A stretch of 13,403 bases of DNA from positions 1 through 13,403 of the forward strand of contig CAADYJ010000010.1 in NCBI GenBank assembly GCA_900753245.1, in the 5' to 3' direction. The notes beneath the pieces were generated by a model, which saw only the letters and a program-made list of their open reading frames with translations, was not told the DNA's origin and did no database searches. The stretch comes from Clostridia bacterium. GTDB lineage: Bacteria; Bacillota; Clostridia; TANB77; CAG-508. Both the position numbers and the translations under genes were made by a program. Of this stretch, positions 1-6,602 are shown one piece after another; position 1 is the stretch's first letter; every line of letters begins with the position of its first letter.

Positions 1-85
1 CCCCAAAAGGTCCAGGTTATAATGGGGTAATAGATAATTTATTAAATAATTGTTACCCCATTATAACCTGGACCTTTTGGGGTAA
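1..85. repeat. Perfect 30-bp inverted repeat at the left edge
   Basis: Bases 1-30 are the exact reverse complement of 53-82, with a 22-base AT-rich spacer (31-52). The right arm, extended to 85, itself begins TTACCCC (53-59) and ends GGGGTAA (79-85), so each arm carries a nested 7-bp inverted end. The left arm probably continues as TTA just outside the window. As RNA it would form a very stable hairpin, but no U-tract follows on the + strand, so it does not look like an intrinsic terminator in that direction. It could be a small palindromic mobile repeat (MITE- or REP-like) or the abutting ends of an insertion element. I do not recognise the family. Confidence 0.85.
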
Positions 86-144
86 GGTTTTGGCATTTCC
101 TTTTTCTAATTATGGTAAATTTTACAAAAAATTGTATACTTGTA

Positions 145-174
145 TTGACAAAAAGTAATGAATTAAGTTATAAT
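145..174 (+). promoter_or_regulatory. Promoter of rpsU
   Basis: A perfect -35 TTGACA (145-150) is followed after 18 bases by a perfect -10 TATAAT (169-174). Transcription would start near 181, leaving a leader of roughly 64 bases before the rpsU start codon at 245. This is the closest match to the sigma-A consensus in the window, as expected for a ribosomal protein gene. Confidence 0.85.
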
Positions 175-244
175 ACATAACGTGTAAAGAAAATACATAT
201 CCCGCACAAAAAAGTGTAGTTACCGGAAGGAGGGGAATATTTAA

Positions 245-415
245 ATGTCAGAGATTAAAGTAAATAATGGAAATATAGAAGACGCTCTAAAAAGATTTAA
301 AAGACAATGTGCAAGAAATGGCGTATTACAAGAGGTTCGTAAAAGAGAACACTACGAAAAACCAAGTGTAAAAAGAAAGAAAAAATCAGAGGCTGCAAGA
401 AAAAGAAAATTTTAA
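245..415 (+). CDS. rpsU: 30S ribosomal protein S21
   Basis: This encodes a 56-residue basic protein, S21 of the small ribosomal subunit, which sits near the anti-Shine-Dalgarno end of 16S rRNA and supports initiation. The N-terminal part (MSEIKVNNGNIEDALKRFKR) and the middle (VRKREHYEKPSVKRKKK) are typical of the family, and the C-terminus is a Lys/Arg-rich tail (about residues 43-56). The length fits bacterial S21 (about 55-70 residues). The ATG at 245 is preceded by AGGAGGGG (228-235), which fixes the start. In Firmicutes rpsU is commonly followed by yqeY, as here, but in this window a terminator and a MITE-like insertion separate the two. Identification is firm. Confidence 0.96.
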   Translation: MSEIKVNNGNIEDALKRFKRQCARNGVLQEVRKREHYEKPSVKRKKKSEAARKRKF

Positions 416-426
416 TTGAAGTGGAG

Positions 427-466
427 GTTGGAAATTGATGGAACACCATAATTTCCAACTTTTTTT
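427..466 (+). terminator. Intrinsic terminator after rpsU
   Basis: The stem GTTGGAAATT (427-436) pairs with AATTTCCAAC (450-459). Inside it ATGG (438-441) pairs with CCAT (446-449) around an AACA loop, giving a nearly continuous 14-bp hairpin with one bulged G at 437. Seven T residues follow (460-466). This is a textbook Rho-independent terminator and should end most rpsU transcripts before yqeY. Confidence 0.9.
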
Positions 467-480
467 AAACAGTATTTTAT

Positions 481-631
481 TTTCAAACTATAATATATAA
501 TTATTTGCAATGCTGCGTAGCGACCAAACGAGCGATTTCGCGAGTGCGATTGAAGCGGTCGACATACTAAGTTATAAAAAAGGAGACCTCGACAACAAGG
601 CATAAAAATAATTATATATTATAGTTTGAAA
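481..631. mobile_element. MITE-like element between rpsU and yqeY
   Basis: A 26-bp sequence (481-506) is repeated as its exact reverse complement at 606-631. The 99 bases between are about half G+C, and close to 58% over 507-563 by hand count, against a very AT-rich background. The core holds further small dyads: GCGATTTCGC (532-541), CGACC (521-525) with GGTCG (557-561), and GCTGCGTAGC (512-521). The size, perfect terminal repeats and atypical base composition fit a miniature inverted-repeat element. No clear target-site duplication is visible. A structured RNA gene bounded by a long stem is the main alternative. A minus-strand reading frame across it is not supported as a gene. Confidence 0.65.
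550..578 (+). promoter_or_regulatory. Possible promoter of yqeY inside the MITE-like core
   Basis: TTGAAG (550-555) and TATAAA (573-578) are separated by 17 bases and face yqeY. Because a strong terminator follows rpsU, yqeY needs its own promoter, and this is the best-spaced candidate I see. It would mean that the inserted element drives the downstream gene. The match to consensus is moderate, so this is tentative. Confidence 0.3.
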
Positions 632-653
632 GAGAAAATAAGGAGGAATATAA

Positions 654-1094
654 ATGTTAAAAGAAAAATTATTAGAAGATATGAAAGTATCTATGAGAGA
701 AAAAAATGTTACGAGAAAAAACGTTATTCAAATGGTAAGAGCAGCAATATTACAAGTAGAAAAAGATAAACACATAGAATTAAATGATGAACAAATTACA
801 GAAATAATAGCAAAAGAATCTAAAAAAAGAAAAGATTCATTACCAGACTATGAAAAAAGTGGAAGACAAGACTTAATAGATGAAGTAAAAAAAGAAATAG
901 AAATATTAGCAGAATATTTACCAAAGCCATTATCTAAAGAAGAAATAGAGAAAATAGTAGAAGAAATAATAAAAACTACTGGAGCAAGTTCAATGAAAGA
1001 TATGGGAACAGTAATGAAAGAAGCAAAGGCAAAAATTGGACCTGCAGCAGATGGAAAAACAATAAACGAAATAGTAAAAGCAAAATTAAATTAA
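654..1094 (+). CDS. yqeY: YqeY/GatB-like domain protein
   Basis: The product is a 146-residue soluble, highly charged helical protein of the YqeY family, which is related to the C-terminal tRNA-binding region of the amidotransferase subunit GatB. The length matches the family (about 147 residues). Typical segments are visible: the N-terminal MLKEKLLEDMKVSMREK, the RKDSLPDYEKSGRQDL stretch near residues 61-76, LAEYLPKPLS near 84-93, and the GPAADGKTINEIVKAKL C-terminus. The molecular role of stand-alone YqeY proteins is not well settled; a tRNA- or amidation-related role is inferred from homology only. The ATG at 654 has AGGAGG at 641-646. The upstream rpsU neighbour is the usual one in Firmicutes. 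Confidence 0.93.
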   Translation: MLKEKLLEDMKVSMREKNVTRKNVIQMVRAAILQVEKDKHIELNDEQITEIIAKESKKRKDSLPDYEKSGRQDLIDEVKKEIEILAEYLPKPLSKEEIEKIVEEIIKTTGASSMKDMGTVMKEAKAKIGPAADGKTINEIVKAKLN

Positions 1095-1100
1095 AAACAA

Positions 1101-1140
1101 AAAATATACAAGGAAACATCTTGTATATTTTTTTATTTTT
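1101..1140 (+). terminator. Intrinsic terminator after yqeY
   Basis: AAAATATACAAG (1101-1112) pairs with CTTGTATATTTT (1120-1131) around a 7-base loop, and a T-rich tract continues to 1140. The 3' arm also carries TTGTAT, which may serve as the -35 of the next gene. Confidence 0.8.
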
Positions 1141-1150
1141 GTATTATAAT
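1121..1150 (+). promoter_or_regulatory. Probable promoter of ymfF-ymfH
   Basis: TTGTAT (1121-1126), lying in the 3' arm of the yqeY terminator, is followed after 18 bases by a perfect TATAAT (1145-1150). Transcription would start near 1157, only about 15 bases before the ymfF start codon. The -10 is excellent and the -35 moderate. Confidence 0.5.
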
Positions 1151-1171
1151 ATAAAAAATAGGAGGAAAAAT

Positions 1172-2434
1172 ATGTTAGATAAAAAGATAGAAATAAAAGA
1201 AGGAATAAAATTTCATGAAATAAATACAAATAAATTTAAAACAAATTTATTTGCTATTTTTTTGAGTATGCCATTAACAAGAGAAAATGTAACAAAAAAT
1301 GCTTTATTAACAGCAGTATTAAGAAGAGGAACACAAAAATTTCCAACACAAGAATTAATAAGTAAAAAATTAGAAGAAATGTATGGTGCAGAATTTGACT
1401 GTGGAATAGAAAAAACAGGAGACTACCATAATATAAAATTCTATTTAGAAGTAATAGATGACCAGTTTTTACCAGAAAAAGAAAACTTAGCGCAAGAAGC
1501 AATAAAATTATTATTAGAAATAGTTTTAAATCCAATTACAGAAAATGGAGCATTTAAAGAAGAATATATAAATGGTGAAAAAGAAAATTTAAAACAAATA
1601 ATAGAAGGAAAAATAGACAATAAAGCAAGCTATGCATTAGAAAGATGTATAGAAGAAATGTACAAAGATGAACCATATGGATTATATAAATATGGATATA
1701 TAGAAGATTTAGAAAAAATAACAGCAAAAGACTTATACGAATACTACTTAGAAATGATACAAAAATGTAAAATAGATATATTTGCATCAGGAGAATCTAT
1801 AAATAAAATAGAAGAAACAGTAGAAAAAGATGAAAACATAAATAAGCTTCCACCAAGAAAAATAAATGCAATTACATCAAAAAATAAAACAAAAAAAGAA
1901 GAAATTAAAACAATAGAAGACAGTATGGAAGTAACACAAGGAAAACTAGTAATAGGAATGAATGTGCTAGGAGAAGGAAAAGACTTAAGTTATATAACAA
2001 TGGTATATAACACAATTCTAGGAGTGGGTGCTAATTCAAAACTATTCCAAAACGTAAGAGAAAAAGCAAGTCTAGCATATACATGTTCATCTAACTATGT
2101 AAAGAGAAAACAAGTAATATTTGTAAGAGCAGGAATAGAAATAGAAAATTATGAAAAAGCATTGGATATTATAAAAATACAATTAGAAGATATGAAAAAT
2201 GGAAACTTTACACAAGAAGAAATAGAAAGTGCAAAGAATTTGATCTATGCAACAATAAACAATATAACAGAAGAACAAGACACACAAATAAGCTATTGTT
2301 ATGGTCAAGAATTGGCTAATAAAAATGTTACTGTAGAAGAATATAAACAAATAGTAGAAAAAGTTACAAAAGAGCAAATACAAAATGTAGCAAATCAAAT
2401 AGAAATAAATACAATATATTTCTTAAAAGACTAA
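1172..2434 (+). CDS. ymfF: YmfF-like M16-family protein lacking the zinc motif
   Basis: This is a 420-residue M16 (pitrilysin/insulinase-like) family protein of the YmfF type. It has the two-lobed M16 layout, including an N-terminal segment with LLTAVLRRGT, KKLEEMYGAEFD near residues 60-75, and a C-terminal lobe with KLFQNVREKASLAYTCSS, where the Arg/Tyr pattern is the M16 substrate-binding signature. No HxxEH zinc motif is present, so it is probably the non-catalytic partner of the next gene, as in other two-subunit M16 peptidases. In Bacillus the ymf genes have been linked to modification of elongation factor P; whether that applies here is not shown. The start is the ATG at 1172 with AGGAGG at 1160-1165; an upstream in-frame TTG at 1121 lies in the terminator and is unlikely. 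It is followed after 13 bases by ymfH. Confidence 0.88.
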   Translation: MLDKKIEIKEGIKFHEINTNKFKTNLFAIFLSMPLTRENVTKNALLTAVLRRGTQKFPTQELISKKLEEMYGAEFDCGIEKTGDYHNIKFYLEVIDDQFLPEKENLAQEAIKLLLEIVLNPITENGAFKEEYINGEKENLKQIIEGKIDNKASYALERCIEEMYKDEPYGLYKYGYIEDLEKITAKDLYEYYLEMIQKCKIDIFASGESINKIEETVEKDENINKLPPRKINAITSKNKTKKEEIKTIEDSMEVTQGKLVIGMNVLGEGKDLSYITMVYNTILGVGANSKLFQNVREKASLAYTCSSNYVKRKQVIFVRAGIEIENYEKALDIIKIQLEDMKNGNFTQEEIESAKNLIYATINNITEEQDTQISYCYGQELANKNVTVEEYKQIVEKVTKEQIQNVANQIEINTIYFLKD

Positions 2435-2447
2435 ATAGGAGGAGAAA

Positions 2448-3716
2448 ATGAAAATAATAGAAAGCCTTAAAATAAAGGAAAAATTATATGTAGAAAAGTT
2501 AGAAAATGGCTTAACTGTAATGTTATTACCTAAAAACACTACAAATAAAAAATATGTAATATGGGGTACACATTTTGGATCAATAGATAATCATTTCGTA
2601 GAACCAAATACAAAAGAAGAAATATATGTTCCAGATGGTGTAGCACATTTTTTAGAACATAAAATGTTTGAACAAGAAAATGGAAAAAATAGCCTAGACG
2701 TATTAATGTCATTAGGAGTAGACGCAAATGCATATACAACTAATAACCATACAGCATATCTATTTGAAACAACTTCAAATTTTCTTCCTGCATTAGATGA
2801 ATTAATGGATTATGTTCAACATCCATATTTTACAGATGCAAACGTAGAAAAAGAAAAAGGAATAATCTCACAAGAAATAGGAATGTATGATGATGATCCA
2901 GGTTGGCAATTATATATGAATGCATTAGATTGCATGTACGAAAAAAATGCAATAAAAATAGATATAGCAGGAACAGTAGAATCTATTAGCAAAATAGATA
3001 AGGAAGTTTTATATAAATGCTATAATACATTTTATCATCCATCAAATATGGTAATGGTACTATGTGGAGATTTTAATCCAGAAGAAATGCTAGAAGAAGT
3101 AAAGAAAAGATTAGTAAAAAGAGAAAAACAAGCAGAAATAAAAAGAATATATCCTACAGAAAAAGAAGAAATAAATAAAAAATATAAAGAAACAAAAATG
3201 GAAGTAAGTAAACCTTTATTCATGATAGGTTTTAAAGATAAAACTAATCAAGAAAACTTAGTGACAAGACATATAGCAATAGAAATATTATTAAATATGT
3301 TAATAGGAAAAAGCTCTAAACTATACCAAAAATTATATAATGAAGGACTACTTATGGGACAGCCAGATTTAGATTATGAATTTACAAGTGATTATGCACA
3401 TGTTCTTATAGGCGGACAATCTAAAAATCCAGAAAAAATAAAAGAAGAATTACTAAAAGAAATACAAAACTTAAAAAATGAATTTGATGAAGAAAGATTT
3501 GAAAGAATAAAAAAGAAAATATATGGAGATTATGTAGTAGAATATAATAACATTTCAGATGTAGCAAGAATGTTATTGTCAGATTATTTTAAAAATATAG
3601 AATCATTTGATTATATAGAACAATATTCTACAGTAACTGCAGAATTTACAAAACAAATATTAGATGAAATATTTGACGAAAATAAATGTATTTTGTCGGT
3701 TGTTAAAGCAAAATAA
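2448..3716 (+). CDS. ymfH: YmfH-like M16 zinc metallopeptidase
   Basis: This is a 422-residue M16 metallopeptidase. The inverted zinc motif HFLEH lies at residues 67-71 (His67 and His71 as ligands, Glu70 as catalytic base), and the distal Glu ligand is probably in VEKEKGIISQEIG, near Glu143. The C-terminal lobe (SSKLYQKLYNEGLL) carries the second M16 half. The length fits single-chain bacterial family members of about 420 residues. It probably works with the preceding YmfF-like subunit, since the two are separated by 13 bases and share an operon. AGGAGG at 2437-2442 supports the ATG at 2448. The substrate is unknown; family context suggests peptide processing or EF-P modification support. The catalytic assignment is seen directly; the pathway is inference. 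Confidence 0.9.
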   Translation: MKIIESLKIKEKLYVEKLENGLTVMLLPKNTTNKKYVIWGTHFGSIDNHFVEPNTKEEIYVPDGVAHFLEHKMFEQENGKNSLDVLMSLGVDANAYTTNNHTAYLFETTSNFLPALDELMDYVQHPYFTDANVEKEKGIISQEIGMYDDDPGWQLYMNALDCMYEKNAIKIDIAGTVESISKIDKEVLYKCYNTFYHPSNMVMVLCGDFNPEEMLEEVKKRLVKREKQAEIKRIYPTEKEEINKKYKETKMEVSKPLFMIGFKDKTNQENLVTRHIAIEILLNMLIGKSSKLYQKLYNEGLLMGQPDLDYEFTSDYAHVLIGGQSKNPEKIKEELLKEIQNLKNEFDEERFERIKKKIYGDYVVEYNNISDVARMLLSDYFKNIESFDYIEQYSTVTAEFTKQILDEIFDENKCILSVVKAK

Positions 3717-3770
3717 AATATAATGTCGAAAAAAGGAAAAAAACGTAAAATTTTGAAATACGAAAGTTGC

Positions 3771-3799
3771 AAAAAATACTCATAAATGAGTATTTTTTT
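3771..3799 (+). terminator. Intrinsic terminator after ymfH
   Basis: AAAAAATACTCA (3771-3782) pairs with TGAGTATTTTTT (3787-3798) around a 4-base loop, with the T-run forming the end of the stem and tail. It closes the ymfF-ymfH operon. Confidence 0.8.
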
Positions 3800-3800
3800 G

Positions 3801-3834
3801 TTGACTTAAATGTAAAAATATGGTAACTTATAAA
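3801..3834 (+). promoter_or_regulatory. Probable promoter region of the Spo0E-like gene
   Basis: TTGACT (3801-3806) is a good -35 directly after the terminator. The matching -10 is uncertain: TAACTT (3824-3829) preceded by TGG gives 17-base spacing, while the better-looking TATAAA (3829-3834) would need 22. The region is likely to hold the promoter, but its exact elements are not settled. Confidence 0.4.
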
Positions 3835-3875
3835 TATACAAAAGATAAAAAGACGAAAAAAAGGAGTGTGGTTAT

Positions 3876-4046
3876 ATGTTAAATGATGAAATTTGTAAAT
3901 TAAGAGAAAAATTAAACGAAAGCATTCTAACAGGACAAGATTACACTATAACTTATAAATTGAGCGTTGAATTAGATGAATTAATAGCAAGGTACTATAG
4001 AAGAGATTATGAAAAAACACATGAAGAAGTATTGGTGAGAAGTTAA
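3876..4046 (+). CDS. Spo0E-like aspartyl-phosphate phosphatase
   Basis: This small gene encodes 56 residues. The sequence has the Spo0E-family pattern: an N-terminal helix (EICKLREKLNESI), a short loop, then a second helix with LSVELDELIARYYRR (about residues 29-43), matching the signature S-x-E-L-D-x-L-I in which the Asp (Asp34) is a key residue. Spo0E-type proteins remove phosphate from Spo0A~P and hold back entry into sporulation; the length matches the short members of the family. The ATG at 3876 follows AGGAG at 3862-3866. It is monocistronic, flanked by terminators on both sides. The target is inferred from the family and could be another response regulator. Its presence suggests a spore-former or a descendant of one. 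Confidence 0.85.
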   Translation: MLNDEICKLREKLNESILTGQDYTITYKLSVELDELIARYYRRDYEKTHEEVLVRS

Positions 4047-4058
4047 TAAATATAAATA

Positions 4059-4092
4059 AAAATATGCAACTTAAATGTTGTATATTTTTTTG
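4059..4092 (+). terminator. Intrinsic terminator after the Spo0E-like gene
   Basis: AATATGCAAC (4061-4070) pairs with GTTGTATATT (4077-4086), including one G-T wobble, around a 6-base loop. A T-tract follows to 4091. Confidence 0.75.
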
Positions 4093-4104
4093 TTTTATTA
4101 TAAA
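4078..4104 (+). promoter_or_regulatory. Weak promoter candidate for the GT-C-like gene
   Basis: TTGTAT (4078-4083) in the terminator 3' arm and TATAAA (4099-4104) are only 15 bases apart, shorter than usual. The arrangement resembles that ahead of ymfF. It is listed because the gene needs a promoter after the terminator and I see no better one. Confidence 0.3.
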
Positions 4105-4134
4105 ATGATTAAAAATCTATAAAGGAAAGTAAAA

Positions 4135-5598
4135 ATGAAGAAAAAACAATATTTAAAAATAATATTAATACTAATTGTAATATTATCTGCATTTACTTTT
4201 AATATGAAATTAGAAGCAGGTGATGACTTATGGAACTTTTCAAATATATACAAAATGACAAAAGGATATACCATATATAAAGACATGAATGTTATAATAA
4301 CACCATTGTTTTTTTACTTAGGAGAAATATTTTTAAAAATGTTTGGAACAAACATGATGGTATATAAAATATATGCATTTTTTATTATATATTTATTTTT
4401 ATTCTTAGAAATATATATATTATACAGAAAAATGAAAATGAAAAATATAGATGCAACATTATTTACAGTAGCTATAACAATAATTACAGTTTTAATTATT
4501 AACATAGCAAGTTACAATATGTTTGCAATAGCATTTGTTATATTAGGAATAATAAATGCATTAAAATACAAAAGAAATATTATAGATAATATAATACAAG
4601 GAATAATAATATTTTTAGTTTTTATGACAAAACAAAATATAGGAATATATTATATATGTGGACTTGCCTTAAGCAATTTATTAAAATATAAAAAAATAAA
4701 AATAGTATTTAAATATACATTTGTACAAATTACAACATTTTTATTATTATTTGCTATGTATTTGTTAGCAAATAAAAATTACAATATGTATGATTTTATA
4801 AATTATGCTTTTCTAGGAATATCAGAATTTGCAGTAAAAAATTTAAGTTGTAGAATAGATAAAATTATTCTTGTAGTATTTGAAACAATAGTATCAATAA
4901 TTATGATATTACTTACTTATAATAAAAAGGTTAAATTTAAATTAAGAGAAAAAATAAATATAAGAACATTGTTTCCTATTTCAATATTTATGATCGCCAT
5001 TTCTTACCCTATTTTTAATTTAACTCATATGTATATATCAGGATTTATGTTTTTTATATCAATGATATATGCATTATACATAATAATAATAAAAGATATT
5101 TTCGAAAAAAATGAAAAGCAAAAAAATAAAATAGTAATAGTAATAACAATTATATATGCTATTATAAGCATTTTAGCAAATACAATATATTTTATAGAAA
5201 TAAATAAAAAAGATTATTATTTTGAAAAAACAAGCCCATATTATGGAACAATAGCAGATAAAGAAACACTTGAAGAAATAGAAAATATATGCAACTATAT
5301 AAAAATGAGAAATAATGAAGGCGTAGAAGTAAAAGTAATATCATATTACTCAAACTTGTACATGAATATATTAAATAAAAATAATGGAGATATGGATTTG
5401 CCATTCTATGGAAATTTTGGAAAAGGAGGAGAAGAAGGATTTATAGAAAAAATAAAACAATTAAAAAACACAGAAGTATTAATACTAAAAGAAGAAGATA
5501 ATTTTTTTCAAGAAAGTAAAAAAGTAACAGATTTTATAAGAGAAAATTACAAACAAACAGGAGAAATTGAAAGATTTTTGATATATACTGTAAATTAA
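4135..5598 (+). CDS. Polytopic membrane protein, probable GT-C glycosyltransferase
   Basis: This 487-residue protein has an N-terminal hydrophobic segment (about 8-24) and many further membrane segments, then a soluble C-terminal part of about 130 residues. Just after the first segment comes EAGDDLWNFSNIYKMTKGY (Asp30-Asp31), followed by YTIYKDMNVIITPLFFYLGE (about 45-64). An acidic pair in the first outer loop, then an aromatic stretch, G-x-x-x-Y-x-D and a Pro-containing helix, is the usual look of GT-C-fold glycosyltransferases that use lipid-linked sugar donors, such as mannosyltransferase-like proteins. The acceptor is unknown. It has AAAGGAAA upstream (4121-4128) and stands alone, but it lies directly before the pilin genes with no terminator between. 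An O-antigen-ligase-like or uncharacterised membrane protein is the alternative. Confidence 0.6.
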   Translation: MKKKQYLKIILILIVILSAFTFNMKLEAGDDLWNFSNIYKMTKGYTIYKDMNVIITPLFFYLGEIFLKMFGTNMMVYKIYAFFIIYLFLFLEIYILYRKMKMKNIDATLFTVAITIITVLIINIASYNMFAIAFVILGIINALKYKRNIIDNIIQGIIIFLVFMTKQNIGIYYICGLALSNLLKYKKIKIVFKYTFVQITTFLLLFAMYLLANKNYNMYDFINYAFLGISEFAVKNLSCRIDKIILVVFETIVSIIMILLTYNKKVKFKLREKINIRTLFPISIFMIAISYPIFNLTHMYISGFMFFISMIYALYIIIIKDIFEKNEKQKNKIVIVITIIYAIISILANTIYFIEINKKDYYFEKTSPYYGTIADKETLEEIENICNYIKMRNNEGVEVKVISYYSNLYMNILNKNNGDMDLPFYGNFGKGGEEGFIEKIKQLKNTEVLILKEEDNFFQESKKVTDFIRENYKQTGEIERFLIYTVN

Positions 5599-5600
5599 AG

Positions 5601-5629
5601 TTGAAAAGAGATTAAAAATAAGATATAAT
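5601..5629 (+). promoter_or_regulatory. Promoter of the pilin genes
   Basis: TTGAAA (5601-5606) and a perfect TATAAT (5624-5629) are spaced by exactly 17 bases. Transcription would start near 5636, only about 12 bases before the start codon at 5648, so the leader is very short. This is the strongest promoter in the right half of the window. Confidence 0.8.
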
Positions 5630-5647
5630 ATAAATAGGTGAGGTAAA

Positions 5648-6109
5648 ATGAAAAAAATAAGAAATATAATATTAATAGCAATAATTTTAATGGCTGGTAC
5701 TATAAATACAAGTTGCTATGCAAAAATAGAAAATGAAATAAAAGTTGATACTTCAACACAAGTAAGTGCAAGTCATGGTGGTGGAGGAAGAAGTCGTGCA
5801 ACAAATACAACCAATACAACAGCATCAGATTTGATAATAAATCCAGATAACTACAAACCAACAGAAGTAAAAGGAGAAGATTTGGGAACTGGAAAGAGTA
5901 AGGCTGAAAAATTAATAGGAATTATTACAACAATAGGAATAATAGTGTCTATATCTTCTGTTATGATATTAGGAATAAAATATATGGTAGGAAGTATAGA
6001 AGAAAGAGCTGAATATAAAAAAACTATGTTACCTGTTTTGATAGGAATGATATTACTATTTGGAACATCAACAATTCTTAATATAATAAATGCAGTAATT
6101 AATGGTTAA
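5648..6109 (+). CDS. VirB2/TrbC-like pilin, first of three
   Basis: The 153-residue product has an N-terminal signal peptide (residues 1-25, probable cleavage after CYA; Cys23 does not sit in a good lipobox). A polar linker follows, rich in Gly, Thr and Asn (about 40-60, with GGGGRSR and two N-T-T sites), and then two membrane helices at about 89-110 and 128-149. The helices are joined by a short charged loop, KYMVGSIEERAEYKKTM. Small secreted proteins with two C-terminal helices and a short charged cytoplasmic loop are typical of VirB2/TrbC pilins of type IV secretion systems. The third gene of the set repeats the loop almost exactly. The start is supported by GGTGAGG at 5637-5643. The long linker makes it the largest of the three. 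Confidence 0.72.
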   Translation: MKKIRNIILIAIILMAGTINTSCYAKIENEIKVDTSTQVSASHGGGGRSRATNTTNTTASDLIINPDNYKPTEVKGEDLGTGKSKAEKLIGIITTIGIIVSISSVMILGIKYMVGSIEERAEYKKTMLPVLIGMILLFGTSTILNIINAVING

Positions 6110-6129
6110 AAGAAAGGAGAATAAAGAAA

Positions 6130-6513
6130 ATGAAAAAAACTAAAAAAATGCTAATATTAATGATGACATTTTTTCTTTTAATATTAACAGTTATGCCTAA
6201 AACATATGCTACAACATTTGGTGATATAATGAAACAGGGAGATAACTTTATAGCAAGTAATGACTCTAATATTAAAACTTTAAAAGATGATGGAATAACG
6301 AATTTATCAAATACTTTATATAATATTTTATTAATAATTGCTATAATAGCAGCATTTATTGTAGGAGGAATACTTGGAATTAAATTTATAACAGAAGGTG
6401 TAGAAGGAAAAGCAGATGTAAAAGCATTATTGCTTCCATATTTTATAGGTTGTATTATTATATTTGGTGCATTTACAATTTGGAAATTAGTAGTTTTAAC
6501 ATTAAAACAATAA
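6130..6513 (+). CDS. VirB2/TrbC-like pilin, second and most divergent
   Basis: The 127-residue product has a signal peptide (about 1-27, likely cleavage after TYA), a short polar region (28-58) and two membrane helices (about 62-84 and 100-124). The inter-helix loop is KFITEGVEGKADVKALLLP. It aligns with the other two pilin-like proteins in layout and in the G-I-K-(Y/F) and L-x-P-(Y/V) positions, but lacks the EYKKTM motif and ends without a tail. The start has AAAGGAGA at 6113-6120, and the gene lies 20 bases after the first pilin gene, so the two are cotranscribed. It may be a minor subunit or an adaptor instead of the main pilin; the sequence does not decide this. Confidence 0.68.
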   Translation: MKKTKKMLILMMTFFLLILTVMPKTYATTFGDIMKQGDNFIASNDSNIKTLKDDGITNLSNTLYNILLIIAIIAAFIVGGILGIKFITEGVEGKADVKALLLPYFIGCIIIFGAFTIWKLVVLTLKQ

Positions 6514-6539
6514 AAAAGTAAAAAAAATAAGAAAAAGTA

Positions 6540-6568
6540 TTGAAAAATGTAAAAAAATAAATTAAAAT
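6540..6568 (+). promoter_or_regulatory. Possible promoter of the third pilin gene
   Basis: TTGAAA (6540-6545) and TAAAAT (6563-6568) are spaced by 17 bases in the A-rich gap between the second and third pilin genes. A second TATAAT lies at 6568-6573 with poor spacing. No terminator is visible before it, so it would add to read-through from 5601. Confidence 0.5.
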
Positions 6569-6602
6569 ATAATTATATAATAAAAAGAGGAGGAAATAAA
6601 CT

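Noticed and set aside
1..85. Intrinsic terminator on the + strand
   Set aside because: The stem is strong but no T-tract follows the 3' arm, and the 22-base loop is large for a terminator. The minus direction cannot be judged because the window ends.
412..603. Minus-strand reading frame of 63 codons across the rpsU-yqeY gap
   Set aside because: It runs through the terminator hairpin and the MITE-like element, has no ribosome site, and owes its open frame to the inverted-repeat element.
1121..1171. Longer ymfF starting at an in-frame TTG at 1121
   Set aside because: The start would lie inside the yqeY terminator arm. The ATG at 1172 has an AGGAGG site, and the extra residues are unlike the family.
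1254..2398. Minus-strand frames opposite ymfF, ymfH, GT-C, VirB4 and VirB6 genes
   Set aside because: They are Leu/Phe/Ile-rich mirror images of AT-rich plus-strand genes, without ribosome sites or recognisable domains.
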